From Nostoc sp. NIES-3756 (GTDB taxonomy: Bacteria; Cyanobacteriota; Cyanobacteriia; Cyanobacteriales; Nostocaceae), in NCBI RefSeq assembly GCF_001548375.1, contig NZ_AP017295.1, positions 1 through 64,000 of the forward strand: a stretch of 64,000 bases of DNA, given 5' to 3'. Below, one piece after another: positions 1 through 8,698 of this stretch. The translations under genes were made by a program, and so were the position numbers. Under the pieces are notes generated by a model, which was given only the letters and a program-made list of their open reading frames with translations, ran no database searches and was not told the origin of the DNA. The stretch's first letter is position 1; every line of letters starts with the position of its first letter.

Positions 1-99
1 GAAATATTTTCGCCTTTTTTGTAATGTCGCTACAAAGCTTATAGAGTGAGGGTTTTAGGCTATAGTATTCCTGAAGATGATTAGGGAAGTAATAAGGTT

Positions 100-963
100 G
101 TGAGTAAATCTGGTGTTTTGCCGCCTTGGTTGGTTTTAGATCCGTTGTTGCGGGGTTGGTTGTTGGAGGATATTGGTAAGGGCGATCGCACTACAAATAG
201 TCTGTTAAAGGCGGATGTTACTTTAGGATCAGCGAAGTGGGTAGCAAAAGCTCCAGGGGTAATTGCTGGTTTACCTGTTGCAGCAAGGGTATTTCAGCTT
301 TTAAATGAAAAAGTTAGCTTTGTGGCTGTTGCTGATGAAGGTGCATTTTGCGAGATGGGACAGGTTGTGGCGGAAATGTCTGGTTCGCTTGATGCTTTAT
401 TGATGGGGGAACGGGTGGCACTCAATTTAGCTATGCGGTTGAGTGGAATTGCAACTCTTACTAATAAATATGTAGAGAGAATTGCAGATTTACCAGCTCA
501 TTTGGTGGATACGCGCAAAACTACGCCAGGGTTAAGGCTGCTGGAAAAGTACGCGACTGCTGTGGGTGGGGCGATTAATCACCGGATGGGTTTGGATGAT
601 GCAGTGATGATTAAGGATAATCATATCGCGGCGGCTGGGGGAATTGGTGAAGCGATTACTCGTATTCGTTCTCAAATTCCTTACACCTTAATGATAGAAG
701 TGGAAACGGAAACTATTGAGCAGGTGAAGGAGGCTTTGGAATATCACGCTGACATTATTATGTTGGATAACATGCCTGTTGATTTGATGCGTCAGGCAGT
801 GCAGTTGATTCGTCAACAGGATGGTAGGGTGAAAATTGAGGCTTCTGGGAATGTGACGCTGGAAACTATTCGGGCGGTGGCTGAGACTGGTGTTGATTAT
901 ATTTCTAGTAGTGCGCCTATTACTCAGTCGAAGTGGTTGGATTTAAGTATGAAGATTAGTTGA
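100..963 (+). CDS. nadC: nicotinate-nucleotide pyrophosphorylase (quinolinate phosphoribosyltransferase)
   Basis: It converts quinolinate and PRPP to nicotinate mononucleotide, CO2 and PPi, the step that joins de novo quinolinate synthesis to NAD; it acts in the cytosol. The 287-residue length is normal for the family. Visible signatures are EDIGKGDRTT near residue 25, the VDTRKTTPGLR stretch near residue 135, MIKDNHIAAAGG near residue 170, IEVETE near residue 200 and MLDNM near residue 222, followed by IEASGN and the ISSSAPITQS phosphate-binding end. The start is GTG, with no closer ATG that keeps the N-terminal helix. It is probably a single transcription unit, since a 173-bp gap without structure separates it from purH. 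Family assignment is firm. Confidence 0.95.
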   Translation: MSKSGVLPPWLVLDPLLRGWLLEDIGKGDRTTNSLLKADVTLGSAKWVAKAPGVIAGLPVAARVFQLLNEKVSFVAVADEGAFCEMGQVVAEMSGSLDALLMGERVALNLAMRLSGIATLTNKYVERIADLPAHLVDTRKTTPGLRLLEKYATAVGGAINHRMGLDDAVMIKDNHIAAAGGIGEAITRIRSQIPYTLMIEVETETIEQVKEALEYHADIIMLDNMPVDLMRQAVQLIRQQDGRVKIEASGNVTLETIRAVAETGVDYISSSAPITQSKWLDLSMKIS

Positions 964-1136
964 GCTTGTTTTTCTCATGCACAGACGCAAAGAATCATCA
1001 TGCGAGAGGTTGAGTTTTTCATTGTCGGCAATTTCTGGGAAGGAGGAAATGATTAACTCATATTATCCATCATGCTCTTGAAGTGAACCAAGGGTTATGT
1101 AAAAATTGTGGTCTTTCGCATCTGAGGAATTGAGAC

Positions 1137-2657
1137 ATGGCGCGTCTAGCACTGCTGAGTGTATCTAATAAAACTGGTTTAATTGACCTAGCCCGTAGCT
1201 TGGTTGAGGAATTTGAATTTGATTTAATCAGTAGTGGAGGAACTGCTCAAGCCCTCAAGGATGCAGGGTTGCCTGTAACTAAGGTTGCAGATTATACAGG
1301 TTCGCCAGAAATTTTAGGTGGGCGCGTGAAGACTTTACATCCACGCATTCATGGCGGAATTTTGGCTAGACGCGATGTTGCTCAAGATGTAGCAGATTTG
1401 GAAAATAATCAAATTCGTCCGATAGATTTGGTTGTGGTGAATCTTTATCCGTTTGAGGAGACTATTGCTAAACCAGGGGTGACGTTGGCAGAGGCTGTTG
1501 AACAAATTGATATCGGCGGCCCAGCGATGTTACGCGCATCATCAAAGAATTTTGCTCATCTGACAGTATTATGTAACCCAGCGCAGTATGACGAATATCT
1601 GCAAGAGTTACGGCAGAATAATGGGGAAGCTTCTTTAGAATTTCGGCAAAAGGCAGCTTTAAAAGGATTTCTGCATACGGCGAATTACGATCGCGCGATC
1701 GCATCTTACCTTGCAGGTACGCAACAGCACACCCTAAGCGGTACGGAATTACAATCTCTGCGTTATGGAGAAAATCCCCATCAAAGTGCGGCTTGGTATC
1801 AAACTGGAACTACACCAACAGGGTGGGCAGCAGCGAAGAAATTACAAGGGAAGGAACTTAGTTACAATAATCTGGTTGATTTGGAAGCTGCACGTAGAAT
1901 TATTGCAGAGTTCACTGATTCACCAGCCGCAACTATTATTAAACATACCAATCCCTGCGGTACAGCATTAGGAAATACTATTGTTGAAGCTTATCAAAAG
2001 GCTTTTAATGCTGATGCTACTTCAGCATTTGGAGGAATTGTCGCTCTAAATCGCCCAATTGATGCAGCTACAGCCAAGGAGTTAACTAAGACATTTTTAG
2101 AATGTGTGGTTGCACCGGACTGTGATGCAGAAGCACAGCAGATTCTCGCCAAGAAATCTAACGTGCGGGTTTTGACATTAGCAGATTTGAGTAGCGGCCC
2201 CAAAACTTTGGTAAGACAAATTGCTGGTGGTTTCCTGGTACAAGCTGCGGATGATATTATTGCTGACACAAATCAATGGCAAGTTGTGACTGAAGTACAA
2301 CCTACAGAAGATCAGTTAGGAGAATTGCTGTTTGCGTGGAAGGTGTGCAAACATGTTAAATCTAATGCCATTGTTGTATCATGCGATCGCACTACTTTAG
2401 GTGTAGGTGCTGGACAAATGAACCGTGTTGGTTCTGCCAAAATTGCTTTAGAACAAGCTGGAGAAAAAGCAAAAGGTGCAATTCTCGCTAGTGATGGCTT
2501 TTTCCCCTTTGATGATACTGTTAGAGCCGCCGTCGCCGCCGGTATAACGGCTATTGTCCAACCAGGAGGTAGCCGAAATGACCAAGATTCTATCAAAGCT
2601 GCTAATGAACTCGGTTTAGCAATGGTGTTAACTGGTGTGCGTCACTTTTTACATTAG
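1137..2657 (+). CDS. purH: bifunctional AICAR transformylase / IMP cyclohydrolase
   Basis: It catalyses the last two steps of purine synthesis: formylation of AICAR, then ring closure to IMP. Residues about 1-195 form the cyclohydrolase (MGS-like) domain, with LSVSNKTG at the start, SSGGTA near residue 33 and GGRVKTLHPRIHGG near residue 60. Residues about 205-506 form the transformylase, with SLRYGENPHQ, TIIKHTNPCG, the KSNAIV segment, and the C-terminal RNDQDSI and GVRHFLH ending typical of PurH. The length is typical for the bacterial enzyme. No other pur gene lies nearby, which is common in cyanobacteria where purine genes are scattered. Confidence 0.96.
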   Translation: MARLALLSVSNKTGLIDLARSLVEEFEFDLISSGGTAQALKDAGLPVTKVADYTGSPEILGGRVKTLHPRIHGGILARRDVAQDVADLENNQIRPIDLVVVNLYPFEETIAKPGVTLAEAVEQIDIGGPAMLRASSKNFAHLTVLCNPAQYDEYLQELRQNNGEASLEFRQKAALKGFLHTANYDRAIASYLAGTQQHTLSGTELQSLRYGENPHQSAAWYQTGTTPTGWAAAKKLQGKELSYNNLVDLEAARRIIAEFTDSPAATIIKHTNPCGTALGNTIVEAYQKAFNADATSAFGGIVALNRPIDAATAKELTKTFLECVVAPDCDAEAQQILAKKSNVRVLTLADLSSGPKTLVRQIAGGFLVQAADDIIADTNQWQVVTEVQPTEDQLGELLFAWKVCKHVKSNAIVVSCDRTTLGVGAGQMNRVGSAKIALEQAGEKAKGAILASDGFFPFDDTVRAAVAAGITAIVQPGGSRNDQDSIKAANELGLAMVLTGVRHFLH

Positions 2658-2733
2658 GCAGAGTAAGTGCATATTGTTGACAACTCATTCCTCAGCACCT
2701 CTTAACTCGTGAATGTGGTGCAGTTGGGAAAGT

Positions 2734-2756
2734 GTCACTTCCAATACTCGCCTTGC
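2734..2756 (+). promoter_or_regulatory. GTCAC element, copy 1, upstream of Yfr2-like RNA
   Basis: GTCAC at 2734-2738 lies 48 bases before the inferred start of the Yfr2-like RNA at 2782; the other three copies have the same pentamer exactly 50 bases before theirs. This copy is the most diverged (GTCACTTCCAATACTCGCC). A TATTCT at about 2771 fits a -10 box. A regulatory role is inferred from conservation and spacing only. Confidence 0.4.
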
Positions 2757-2781
2757 TTTAACAGCGATGTTATTCTCTGAT

Positions 2782-2851
2782 TGTGTGAGGAGCAAGTTGA
2801 AATTAAAAGCGCTGAGAGTGGAAACACGGTAACACTTCTGAGCGCTTTTTA
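2782..2851 (+). ncRNA. Yfr2-like small RNA, copy 1
   Basis: An approximately 70-nt RNA gene is inferred from four near-identical copies in the window. It starts with TGTGTGAGGAGCAAGTTGAA, followed by a long hairpin (AAAAGCGCT...AGCGCTTTT) whose loop contains GGAAACA, and ends in a T run that can serve as terminator. GGAAACA in the loop is the hallmark of the cyanobacterial Yfr2-5 RNA family. GTGTGAGGAG is the complement of the CUCCUCACAC core of the conserved Yfr1 RNA. Compared with the three copies at 7.2-7.6 kb, this stem has different bases on both arms (GCGCTGAGA against CCTGGG), so pairing is kept by compensatory change. It lies between purH and the 3' end of the hybrid kinase gene, on the opposite strand to the kinase. 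Confidence 0.8.
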
Positions 2852-2895
2852 ATTTGTGGCATGACTAAAGTCCTTACTACGAACTAGATGCTGAG

Positions 2896-5800
2896 TTATT
2901 TATCTTGGATAACACTAGCTATTACCGTTGCTAATTCTGATGGTTCTACTGGTTTGGTGAGATGCCTTTGGAAACCAGCAGAAATAATCTTTTGAGAGTT
3001 CGTCTCCCCGGCAAAAGCAGTGAGTGCGATCGCTCTTAACTTTGTTCCTGATGATACTTCCATTTCTCTGACTTGTTTAATTAGCATATAACCATCGACA
3101 TCTGGCATACCAATATCACTTAATAATATGTCTGGTTTGGTTTGAGCGATCGCTTCTAATGCTTCCTTCGCTGAACTCACCGCTTCCACCGCGACACCAT
3201 ACTGTTCCAAAATAAAAGTAAGTAATTCTAAAGTATCAGCATCATCATCTACAACTACAATTCGCAAACCTTGCAGATTTGGGGTAATGTCAACAATAGA
3301 ATATTCGTCTTCTATTGAAGGAGTAACAATCAAAGGTAGTTTGACTGTAAATGTTGTGCCTAATCCTTCTCCTGCGCTGTTGACTTGTACAGAACCACCG
3401 TGAAGTTCTACAAGATGACGAACTATTGCTAACCCTAATCCTAACCCACCAAATTTTCTAGTTGTTACCTCATCAGCTTGGCGGAAGCGTTCAAATACGT
3501 AAGGTAGGAAATCGGGACTAATACCTTTTCCCGTATCACTGACTGCAATTTGAGCAACATAACCTATTGTTTCTAGGTTGATAGTTATCCTACCGCCTTC
3601 TGGCGTAAATTTTACAGCATTAGTCAGCAAATTCCACACTATCTGCTGTAAACGATTGGGGTCGCCTTCTACTTTACAGATACAGGAAGTCAACTTAGTT
3701 TCTATATGTATCGATTTACTTTCAGCCGTGAGGCGTACAGTTTCTAATGCTGCTTCAATTGTATTTACTAAGTCAACTGTACAGACATTTAAACTTAGCT
3801 TACCGCGTAGAATCCTTGACACATCAAGTAAATCGTCTATTAACCTTGCTTGTAATTTGGCATTGCGTTCGATGACTTCTAAGGCTTGATTAGTTTTGAT
3901 GGCATCTAACTTACGATTTTTGAGGAGTTTTGCCCAACCTAAAATGGGATTAAGTGGCGATCGCAATTCATGAGAGACTATCGCTAAGAAATCATCTTTC
4001 ATGCGATTGGCTTGTTCTAATTGTATCCGCGCTGTACGTTCCCGCTCCCAAGCTTGTGCGCGTTCCTCAACTAATAACTTTTGGTCATGAATGTCAGTGC
4101 AAGAACCAAACCATTTAATAATTTCACCATCTTGATTCATTAATGGCAATGCTCGTCCTAAATGCCAACGGTATTCACCATCGGCACGACGCAAACGATA
4201 CTCAGTCTCGTAATCTTCGCCCGTTTGCAGACAACCTTGCCATCTTTCTATTGTCGGTTGCACATCATCGGGATGTAATATATTTAACCATCCTTCACCT
4301 TGAGTTTGTTCTAGAGCTTTTCCTGTATAGTCGTACCAGCGTTGATTAAAATACTCATGATAGCCGTTTGGTTCTGTAATCCAGACCATTTGCGGCATTG
4401 TGTTTGCTAATGTACGAAACATCAGTTCGCTTTGTTGTAGTGCGGCTTCTGCTTGTTTACGCTTTGTCAAATCTAAAATGAAGCAAACCCATCTTGATGG
4501 ATTGTGGGTTAATCGGGCAGCACCCAATAAAATAGGAACACAAGAGCCGTCTTTACGAATATATTCTTTCTCAAATGGAGTGCAAAATCCAGAGTTTAAT
4601 ACTTCCTCTACCTTAACTTGATCAAGTTGGGCATATGCTGGTGGTGTCATGTCTTGCCAATGCAACTTTCCTGCAAGTAAGTCCTCATAGGTATAACCAA
4701 CCATTTTGAGGAAGGCATCGTTAGCAAAGTGAATCCGTTCTACATCTGCCTCAATAATGCCAATAATACTTGATTGCAATAATTGCTGTAGTCGAGCCTC
4801 ACTTTGCTGTAGCGCTTCTTCTGCTAGTTTGCGCTCAGTCACATCGATATTGACTCCCACCATTCTTAATGGTTGACCGTAATCATCATAAAAAATTCTG
4901 GCTCTCGCCTGTAACCAACAAATGCTTTTATCTGCACGAATGATGCGAAAATCTGTGAGAAATTCATTCAAGCCCGTGTTTACCACTTGACGCAATTCGA
5001 CTTCTACCTTAGCTAAATCATCGGGATGAACCCATTTTGCCCAATCTGCAAAAGTACCACCAAATTCACCTGGCTGTAAGCCATAAATAGCTTCTAATTC
5101 TTGTGACCAAAAGTTGACATCAGTAGATATTCTCCAGTCAAAACTGCCGATTTTTCCAGATTTTTGTGCTAAATCAAGCCATGCTTGCTTTTGTTGTAGT
5201 TGAGACATTAACTGCTGATGCTCGGTGACATCCAGAAAGGCTCCTATTACGCCTCGGACATGGCCATCTGTATCACGTAAAGGTGCAGCTTTGCCGTAAA
5301 TATGTCGTACATCATCTTCACTAAAGACAAATTCAAACTCTGCTTCTACCTCTTTGCCAGTACTGCCAGCCTGCTGCATTGCCAACTCATTTACAGGAAT
5401 ATCTTGACCATTTTTTCTAATTTTAAATGGAAAAGGATATTCTCCACTAGCAGGAGTGGCTGTCATAATTGAGCCAGGAGACAACCGCATCATTTCAAAA
5501 GCTGCTCGGTTAACACTCATGGAATGGCACTGAGGATCGTGTGCTATCCAAACGGCAGCCGGCACAGTCTCCATAATGGTTTCTAGCTCCTCTGCTCGTG
5601 CTTTAGCTAGTGCTTCACTCTGCCGTAATGCCAATTCTACCCGTTGGCGATCGCGTAGCGCGGCTTCTTGTTCGCTAATATCTATATTGACAGCTATTGC
5701 ATTGATAATTGCTCCATTTTTATCTTTGATGGGGATAGCCGAGTTAAGAATGGTTTTTCTCTGCCCATCAAATGTTTCAATATCAATTTTTTCCCCAATG

Positions 5801-6828
5801 ATAGCCTCACCAGTAGCTAAGGTACGAGCTAGTGTCCAATCTTGGGCTGCCAAGGGCTTGCCTGTATCTGCCCACCAGCCTTTATACTCATGGTATTGAT
5901 TGACATTATCCAGCAAAGGCGCATCTTCACCCCAAATTGCTTTGACGGCTGGATTGATTTCCAAAAGTTGTCCTTTAACATCTGAAATCAGTACTCCCAC
6001 GGGCAAAATATCGAGGATGGCGCGTAGGCGCTGGTGTTCGAGGTCGCTTTTTGCTTGACCTTGGGCTAAACTTTCTTGGGCTTGCTTATGCTGTGTAATA
6101 TCAGTGAAAATGGCAAGTGTGCTGAAGGTTTGGGGGTAGGAATCTAGGGGAAAGAGAAGTTTTTTTACTGTTGTGTAATCTATTATTTGAGTTTCTGGTT
6201 TGCAGCTAAGAGAAACAGTTACCCAAAGAGGTGATTTATCTTGGCGTTGTAAACGTAATTCCCACTGCTGTTTAGTTTGGTGATGGTGCGGTTGTTCTAG
6301 CCATTGCTGAATCTCTTGGCGAAGTTGAGGTTCGATAAAATCAAAAATTGAGCGATCGCCTATTTCCTCGATATTATAATCAAGCATCTGGACTAGGCTA
6401 TGATTTACATACTCTATCTTTCCTTGTTTGCCAAGTATGCAAATACCCTCATCTGCTACTTCTAATAAATGGTGATAGCTGAATTTTGCCTTTGCTAGTT
6501 TTATATGTATTTGTAAATTTAATAAACTAATAATTAGTGCTACTAAGCTAAAAATAATTAAGTTTAGTGTCTCATTCCCTTGACTCACTAGTAGTGAGTT
6601 AAAAGGTGCAACAGAAAAGTATTCTTTAATTAAAATTGCCAAAACTGTAGCCACTAAACCAGTTACTAATCCACCATACCAGTTGCTAAAAACCACAGCA
6701 GCCAACAACAGTAGAGAAACTTCCACTTTTAAAGACCTTTCCAGCATTATGCCTAGTAACAGCGCCAATAATACCGACATGATAGAAATACAGTAACGCT
6801 GTAGATGAGAGCGCTGGATATATGTCAT
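2896..6828 (-). CDS. PAS-rich hybrid sensor histidine kinase with C-terminal receiver
   Basis: A membrane-anchored signalling protein of 1310 residues. Residues about 15-110 contain four hydrophobic segments. Then come about six PAS/PAC units, each ending near an ITQHKQAQ/VTERKLAEEALQQSE-type linker. A HisKA dimerisation domain near residues 945-1010 holds the phosphoacceptor His in FLAIVSHELRSPLNP. The HATPase domain has N box NLLTNAVKFTPEGG, G1 DTGKGI and G2 FGGLGLGLAI. A receiver domain occupies the last about 120 residues, with VVVDDDAD, phosphoacceptor Asp in LLSDIGMPD, and a C-terminal KPVEP lysine. All catalytic residues appear intact. No partner regulator or output gene is adjacent, so the signal and target are unknown. 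Many stacked PAS domains suggest a redox, light or small-ligand sensor, but nothing here identifies the ligand. Confidence 0.9.
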   Translation of the reverse strand: MTYIQRSHLQRYCISIMSVLLALLLGIMLERSLKVEVSLLLLAAVVFSNWYGGLVTGLVATVLAILIKEYFSVAPFNSLLVSQGNETLNLIIFSLVALIISLLNLQIHIKLAKAKFSYHHLLEVADEGICILGKQGKIEYVNHSLVQMLDYNIEEIGDRSIFDFIEPQLRQEIQQWLEQPHHHQTKQQWELRLQRQDKSPLWVTVSLSCKPETQIIDYTTVKKLLFPLDSYPQTFSTLAIFTDITQHKQAQESLAQGQAKSDLEHQRLRAILDILPVGVLISDVKGQLLEINPAVKAIWGEDAPLLDNVNQYHEYKGWWADTGKPLAAQDWTLARTLATGEAIIGEKIDIETFDGQRKTILNSAIPIKDKNGAIINAIAVNIDISEQEAALRDRQRVELALRQSEALAKARAEELETIMETVPAAVWIAHDPQCHSMSVNRAAFEMMRLSPGSIMTATPASGEYPFPFKIRKNGQDIPVNELAMQQAGSTGKEVEAEFEFVFSEDDVRHIYGKAAPLRDTDGHVRGVIGAFLDVTEHQQLMSQLQQKQAWLDLAQKSGKIGSFDWRISTDVNFWSQELEAIYGLQPGEFGGTFADWAKWVHPDDLAKVEVELRQVVNTGLNEFLTDFRIIRADKSICWLQARARIFYDDYGQPLRMVGVNIDVTERKLAEEALQQSEARLQQLLQSSIIGIIEADVERIHFANDAFLKMVGYTYEDLLAGKLHWQDMTPPAYAQLDQVKVEEVLNSGFCTPFEKEYIRKDGSCVPILLGAARLTHNPSRWVCFILDLTKRKQAEAALQQSELMFRTLANTMPQMVWITEPNGYHEYFNQRWYDYTGKALEQTQGEGWLNILHPDDVQPTIERWQGCLQTGEDYETEYRLRRADGEYRWHLGRALPLMNQDGEIIKWFGSCTDIHDQKLLVEERAQAWERERTARIQLEQANRMKDDFLAIVSHELRSPLNPILGWAKLLKNRKLDAIKTNQALEVIERNAKLQARLIDDLLDVSRILRGKLSLNVCTVDLVNTIEAALETVRLTAESKSIHIETKLTSCICKVEGDPNRLQQIVWNLLTNAVKFTPEGGRITINLETIGYVAQIAVSDTGKGISPDFLPYVFERFRQADEVTTRKFGGLGLGLAIVRHLVELHGGSVQVNSAGEGLGTTFTVKLPLIVTPSIEDEYSIVDITPNLQGLRIVVVDDDADTLELLTFILEQYGVAVEAVSSAKEALEAIAQTKPDILLSDIGMPDVDGYMLIKQVREMEVSSGTKLRAIALTAFAGETNSQKIISAGFQRHLTKPVEPSELATVIASVIQDK

Positions 6829-7156
6829 ACTGCGTTTAATCCTTGGCAGTAACCTGTTTATAAGACGTAGAGTTTCTTTTTGTAAAAGTCAACAGTCTAA
6901 AAATATATTTTATTATTAATACAAAAATTATCTAACTGAAAGGGGTGTAAAATAACACTTTCGTTCTTCAGTGCTTGGTAAAGTTTGCACAGCTAACTCA
7001 ACACCTCGACTAAATTTTTGTTATCAAGTGAGAATTTCTTCTAAATTATAGCTTTACAGATTCACAAATTAATTGCTCAAGCTCTTACCCAAGTTTTTTA
7101 AGAAACGTGAACTACTAGTAATGATTCTTATACATTATTTAAAGAATTTATAAAGA
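6829..7156. other. AT-rich intergenic region upstream of hybrid kinase
   Basis: About 330 bases separate the kinase start from the Yfr2-like cluster. The stretch is AT-rich and should hold the kinase promoter (minus strand), but I could not pick a convincing -35/-10 pair. No ORF, hairpin or repeat stands out. Confidence 0.4.
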
Positions 7157-7175
7157 GTCACACATTATACTTGCC
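7157..7175 (+). promoter_or_regulatory. GTCAC element, copy 2, upstream of Yfr2-like RNA
   Basis: GTCACACATTATACTTGCC begins 50 bases before the RNA start at 7207. It matches the element before copy 4 (GTCACACAATACACTTGC) almost exactly, while surrounding sequence does not match. GATACAT at about 7192 fits a -10 box. Confidence 0.5.
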
Positions 7176-7206
7176 ATCCTATGGCCCAATTGATACATTT
7201 TAGTAG

Positions 7207-7276
7207 TGTGTGAGGAGCAAGTTAAAAGTAAAAAACGCCTGGGGTGGAAACACGGTAACACTCCCAGGCGTTTTTT
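7207..7276 (+). ncRNA. Yfr2-like small RNA, copy 2
   Basis: First of three tandem copies. It starts TGTGTGAGGAGCAAGTTAAA, then a hairpin with arms AAAAAACGCCTGGG and CTCCCAGGCGTTTTTT, a GGAAACA motif in the loop, and a terminal run of six T. The GTGTGAGGAG 5' segment is unpaired in this fold and complementary to the Yfr1 core motif. Reading-frame fragments that cross the copy have no coding features; the conserved unit here is RNA-like, with the arms conserved as a pair. Confidence 0.82.
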
Positions 7277-7321
7277 CGTGATTCCGAAAAATAACACCCT
7301 ATTTTGTACAGAAAGCAAACT

Positions 7322-7339
7322 GTCACAGGATAGATTTAC
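7322..7339 (+). promoter_or_regulatory. GTCAC element, copy 3, upstream of Yfr2-like RNA
   Basis: GTCACAGGATAGATTTAC begins 50 bases before the RNA start at 7372. It lies between copies 2 and 3, so each tandem RNA has its own upstream element and probably its own promoter. Confidence 0.45.
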
Positions 7340-7371
7340 TTTTTACAATAACAAGTGCTATTTTTTAGTTG

Positions 7372-7441
7372 TGTGTGAGGAGCAAGTTAGAAATAAAAAG
7401 CGTCTGGGGTGGAAACACGGCAACACTCCCAGGCGCTTTTT
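7372..7441 (+). ncRNA. Yfr2-like small RNA, copy 3
   Basis: Second of three tandem copies, 165 bases after copy 2. It has the same order: TGTGTGAGGAGCAAGTTAGA, then arms AAAAAGCGTCTGGG and CTCCCAGGCGCTTTTT around a loop with GGAAACA. The pair GCGTC/GGCGC uses a G-T wobble where copy 2 has a Watson-Crick pair, so the stem is preserved. Confidence 0.82.
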
Positions 7442-7477
7442 ATTTAGCGGTAGTATTTTTTGTGCAGTTGTCAAAGT

Positions 7478-7495
7478 GTCACACAATACACTTGC
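7478..7495 (+). promoter_or_regulatory. GTCAC element, copy 4, upstream of Yfr2-like RNA
   Basis: GTCACACAATACACTTGC begins exactly 50 bases before the RNA start at 7528 and is nearly the same as the element before copy 2. Confidence 0.5.
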
Positions 7496-7527
7496 TTATT
7501 AGAATCAAAAGTGATAACCTCTTATTG

Positions 7528-7598
7528 TGTGTGAGGAGCAAGTTGAAACGTAAAAAGCATCTGGGGTGGAAACACGGTAACACTCCCAGGTGCTTTTT
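7528..7598 (+). ncRNA. Yfr2-like small RNA, copy 4
   Basis: Third tandem copy, 156 bases after copy 3. It has the same 5' segment, GGAAACA loop and terminator-like stem (AAAAAGCATCTGGG with CTCCCAGGTGCTTTTT). Here GCAT faces GTGC, a change on both arms relative to copy 3 that keeps the helix. It ends about 40 bases before the 3' end of the convergent DUF3891 gene. Confidence 0.82.
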
Positions 7599-7639
7599 AT
7601 TTGTTGTGAACTATGGCGACTGTAAGAATAACTATTTAA

Positions 7640-8392
7640 CTAACTTTTGATGAAAGTCCACTCTAGCACCTTAATTGGAGCGGTTTGTAGTGCTTTAGTG
7701 AGTTCGGCATTACTTTTAAACTTAACCTGATGTAAATCACAAGCTTCGACATTAACGGTAAACTTCTCATCTTCAAAAGGCCAGGGTTCGACAGTAACTA
7801 AATTATCGCTACGTTGCATAATGTCATAACGCTTCCCATCTGGGCCTTTGCTGATTTCCAGAAATCGTTCATCAGCTGGCAATTCTTTTTGACAGAGGAT
7901 AAGCGAAAGGCGATCGCACCACTGCATAAAAGCATAAGCTGCATCTGCATCATCCTTTTCTATACCAAGTTCTTCCCGATAATGCTTTTGATTTTCTAGC
8001 TGCTCATCTAGAAATTTATCGAATGCGGGAGACTGTCCCCGTTTATACTCATTCAAACGGCTAATGTGCATAGAAATTAACATAGCTACCCAGCGTCCAC
8101 GATAACGAGCGTTTTTAGCTAGATCAGCTAGTTTTTGAAATGATCCTTTAGAAGAATCTCGCGTTAAAGTATCATTAGTCATCAAAAAATCTTTAGGCGC
8201 GCCTGCTTCAGTTAGATTATCCTCTTCCCATTCTTTTTCTAAATCATCATGGTGAGAAATTGCGGCTAAAGTTTCATAGATTCTAGGTGGAGAGTTTTTG
8301 CGTTTCCATTGTCCTGCTAATTGAGCTGCTAATAAAGCATGAGCGCGGTGGTAAATAACTTCCCATCCAGTCGATGTTGCATTTACAATCAC
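7640..8392 (-). CDS. DUF3891 family protein
   Basis: A 250-residue soluble protein that I recognise as the DUF3891 family, whose biochemical function is unknown. The N-terminal part carries YHRAHALLAAQLAGQW and AISHHDDL, a pair of His/Asp motifs resembling metal-binding HD-type helices, and the middle contains SMHISRL. There is no signal peptide or membrane segment. The start is GTG, supported by GAGGAG nine bases upstream; no in-frame ATG is near. It stands alone, convergent with the Yfr2-like RNAs. A hydrolase-like role would be speculation. Confidence 0.75.
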   Translation of the reverse strand: MIVNATSTGWEVIYHRAHALLAAQLAGQWKRKNSPPRIYETLAAISHHDDLEKEWEEDNLTEAGAPKDFLMTNDTLTRDSSKGSFQKLADLAKNARYRGRWVAMLISMHISRLNEYKRGQSPAFDKFLDEQLENQKHYREELGIEKDDADAAYAFMQWCDRLSLILCQKELPADERFLEISKGPDGKRYDIMQRSDNLVTVEPWPFEDEKFTVNVEACDLHQVKFKSNAELTKALQTAPIKVLEWTFIKS

Positions 8393-8698
8393 AAATTAAT
8401 CTCCTCTGTTTTAAATTGTGATTATTAAAATAAATTTTTAAGTAAAATATGTGCCAAATTAATTACTGTAATGTAAATTTATTATTTAATAAGTCTAAGT
8501 GACTCACAATACATAGTAATTAAAAAATAATTATTAATACCATAAAGATAAGGTAGATAATTATTTTGCTTTTGCTAGATTTACTATCAGGTATTGATTT
8601 TTATCAATTAGTTACCTAACAATGAATCTATGAGGTAACTAATTGATAAATTTTCTAGTACACCCTATCTAAGTGAGATGTAACCCCAATATTTTGAA
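8393..8698. other. AT-rich gap with a perfect inverted repeat
   Basis: About 300 AT-rich bases between DUF3891 and the Mn-catalase gene. The only structure is the 18-bp inverted repeat at 8600-8650, listed separately. The part next to 8393 should hold the promoter of the DUF3891 gene. Confidence 0.4.
8600..8650 (-). terminator. hairpin downstream of Mn-catalase gene
   Basis: Perfect 18-bp arms (8600-8617 and 8633-8650, TTTATCAATTAGTTACCT and its complement) enclose 15 bases. It lies 49 bases past the stop of the minus-strand catalase gene. It is not followed by a clean T tract on that strand, so it may protect the 3' end of the mRNA or pause the polymerase rather than act as a textbook terminator. 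Confidence 0.5.

Noticed and set aside
7207..7598. CRISPR array
   Set aside because: Three repeats of about 70 bases spaced 156-165 bases apart, each with its own terminator-like stem, are not a CRISPR pattern, and no cas gene is present.
7206..7650. Open frames of 98 and 93 codons crossing the tandem repeats at 7.2-7.6 kb
   Set aside because: They simply read through the Yfr2-like repeats; conservation follows RNA pairing, not codons, and the frames share no coding features.
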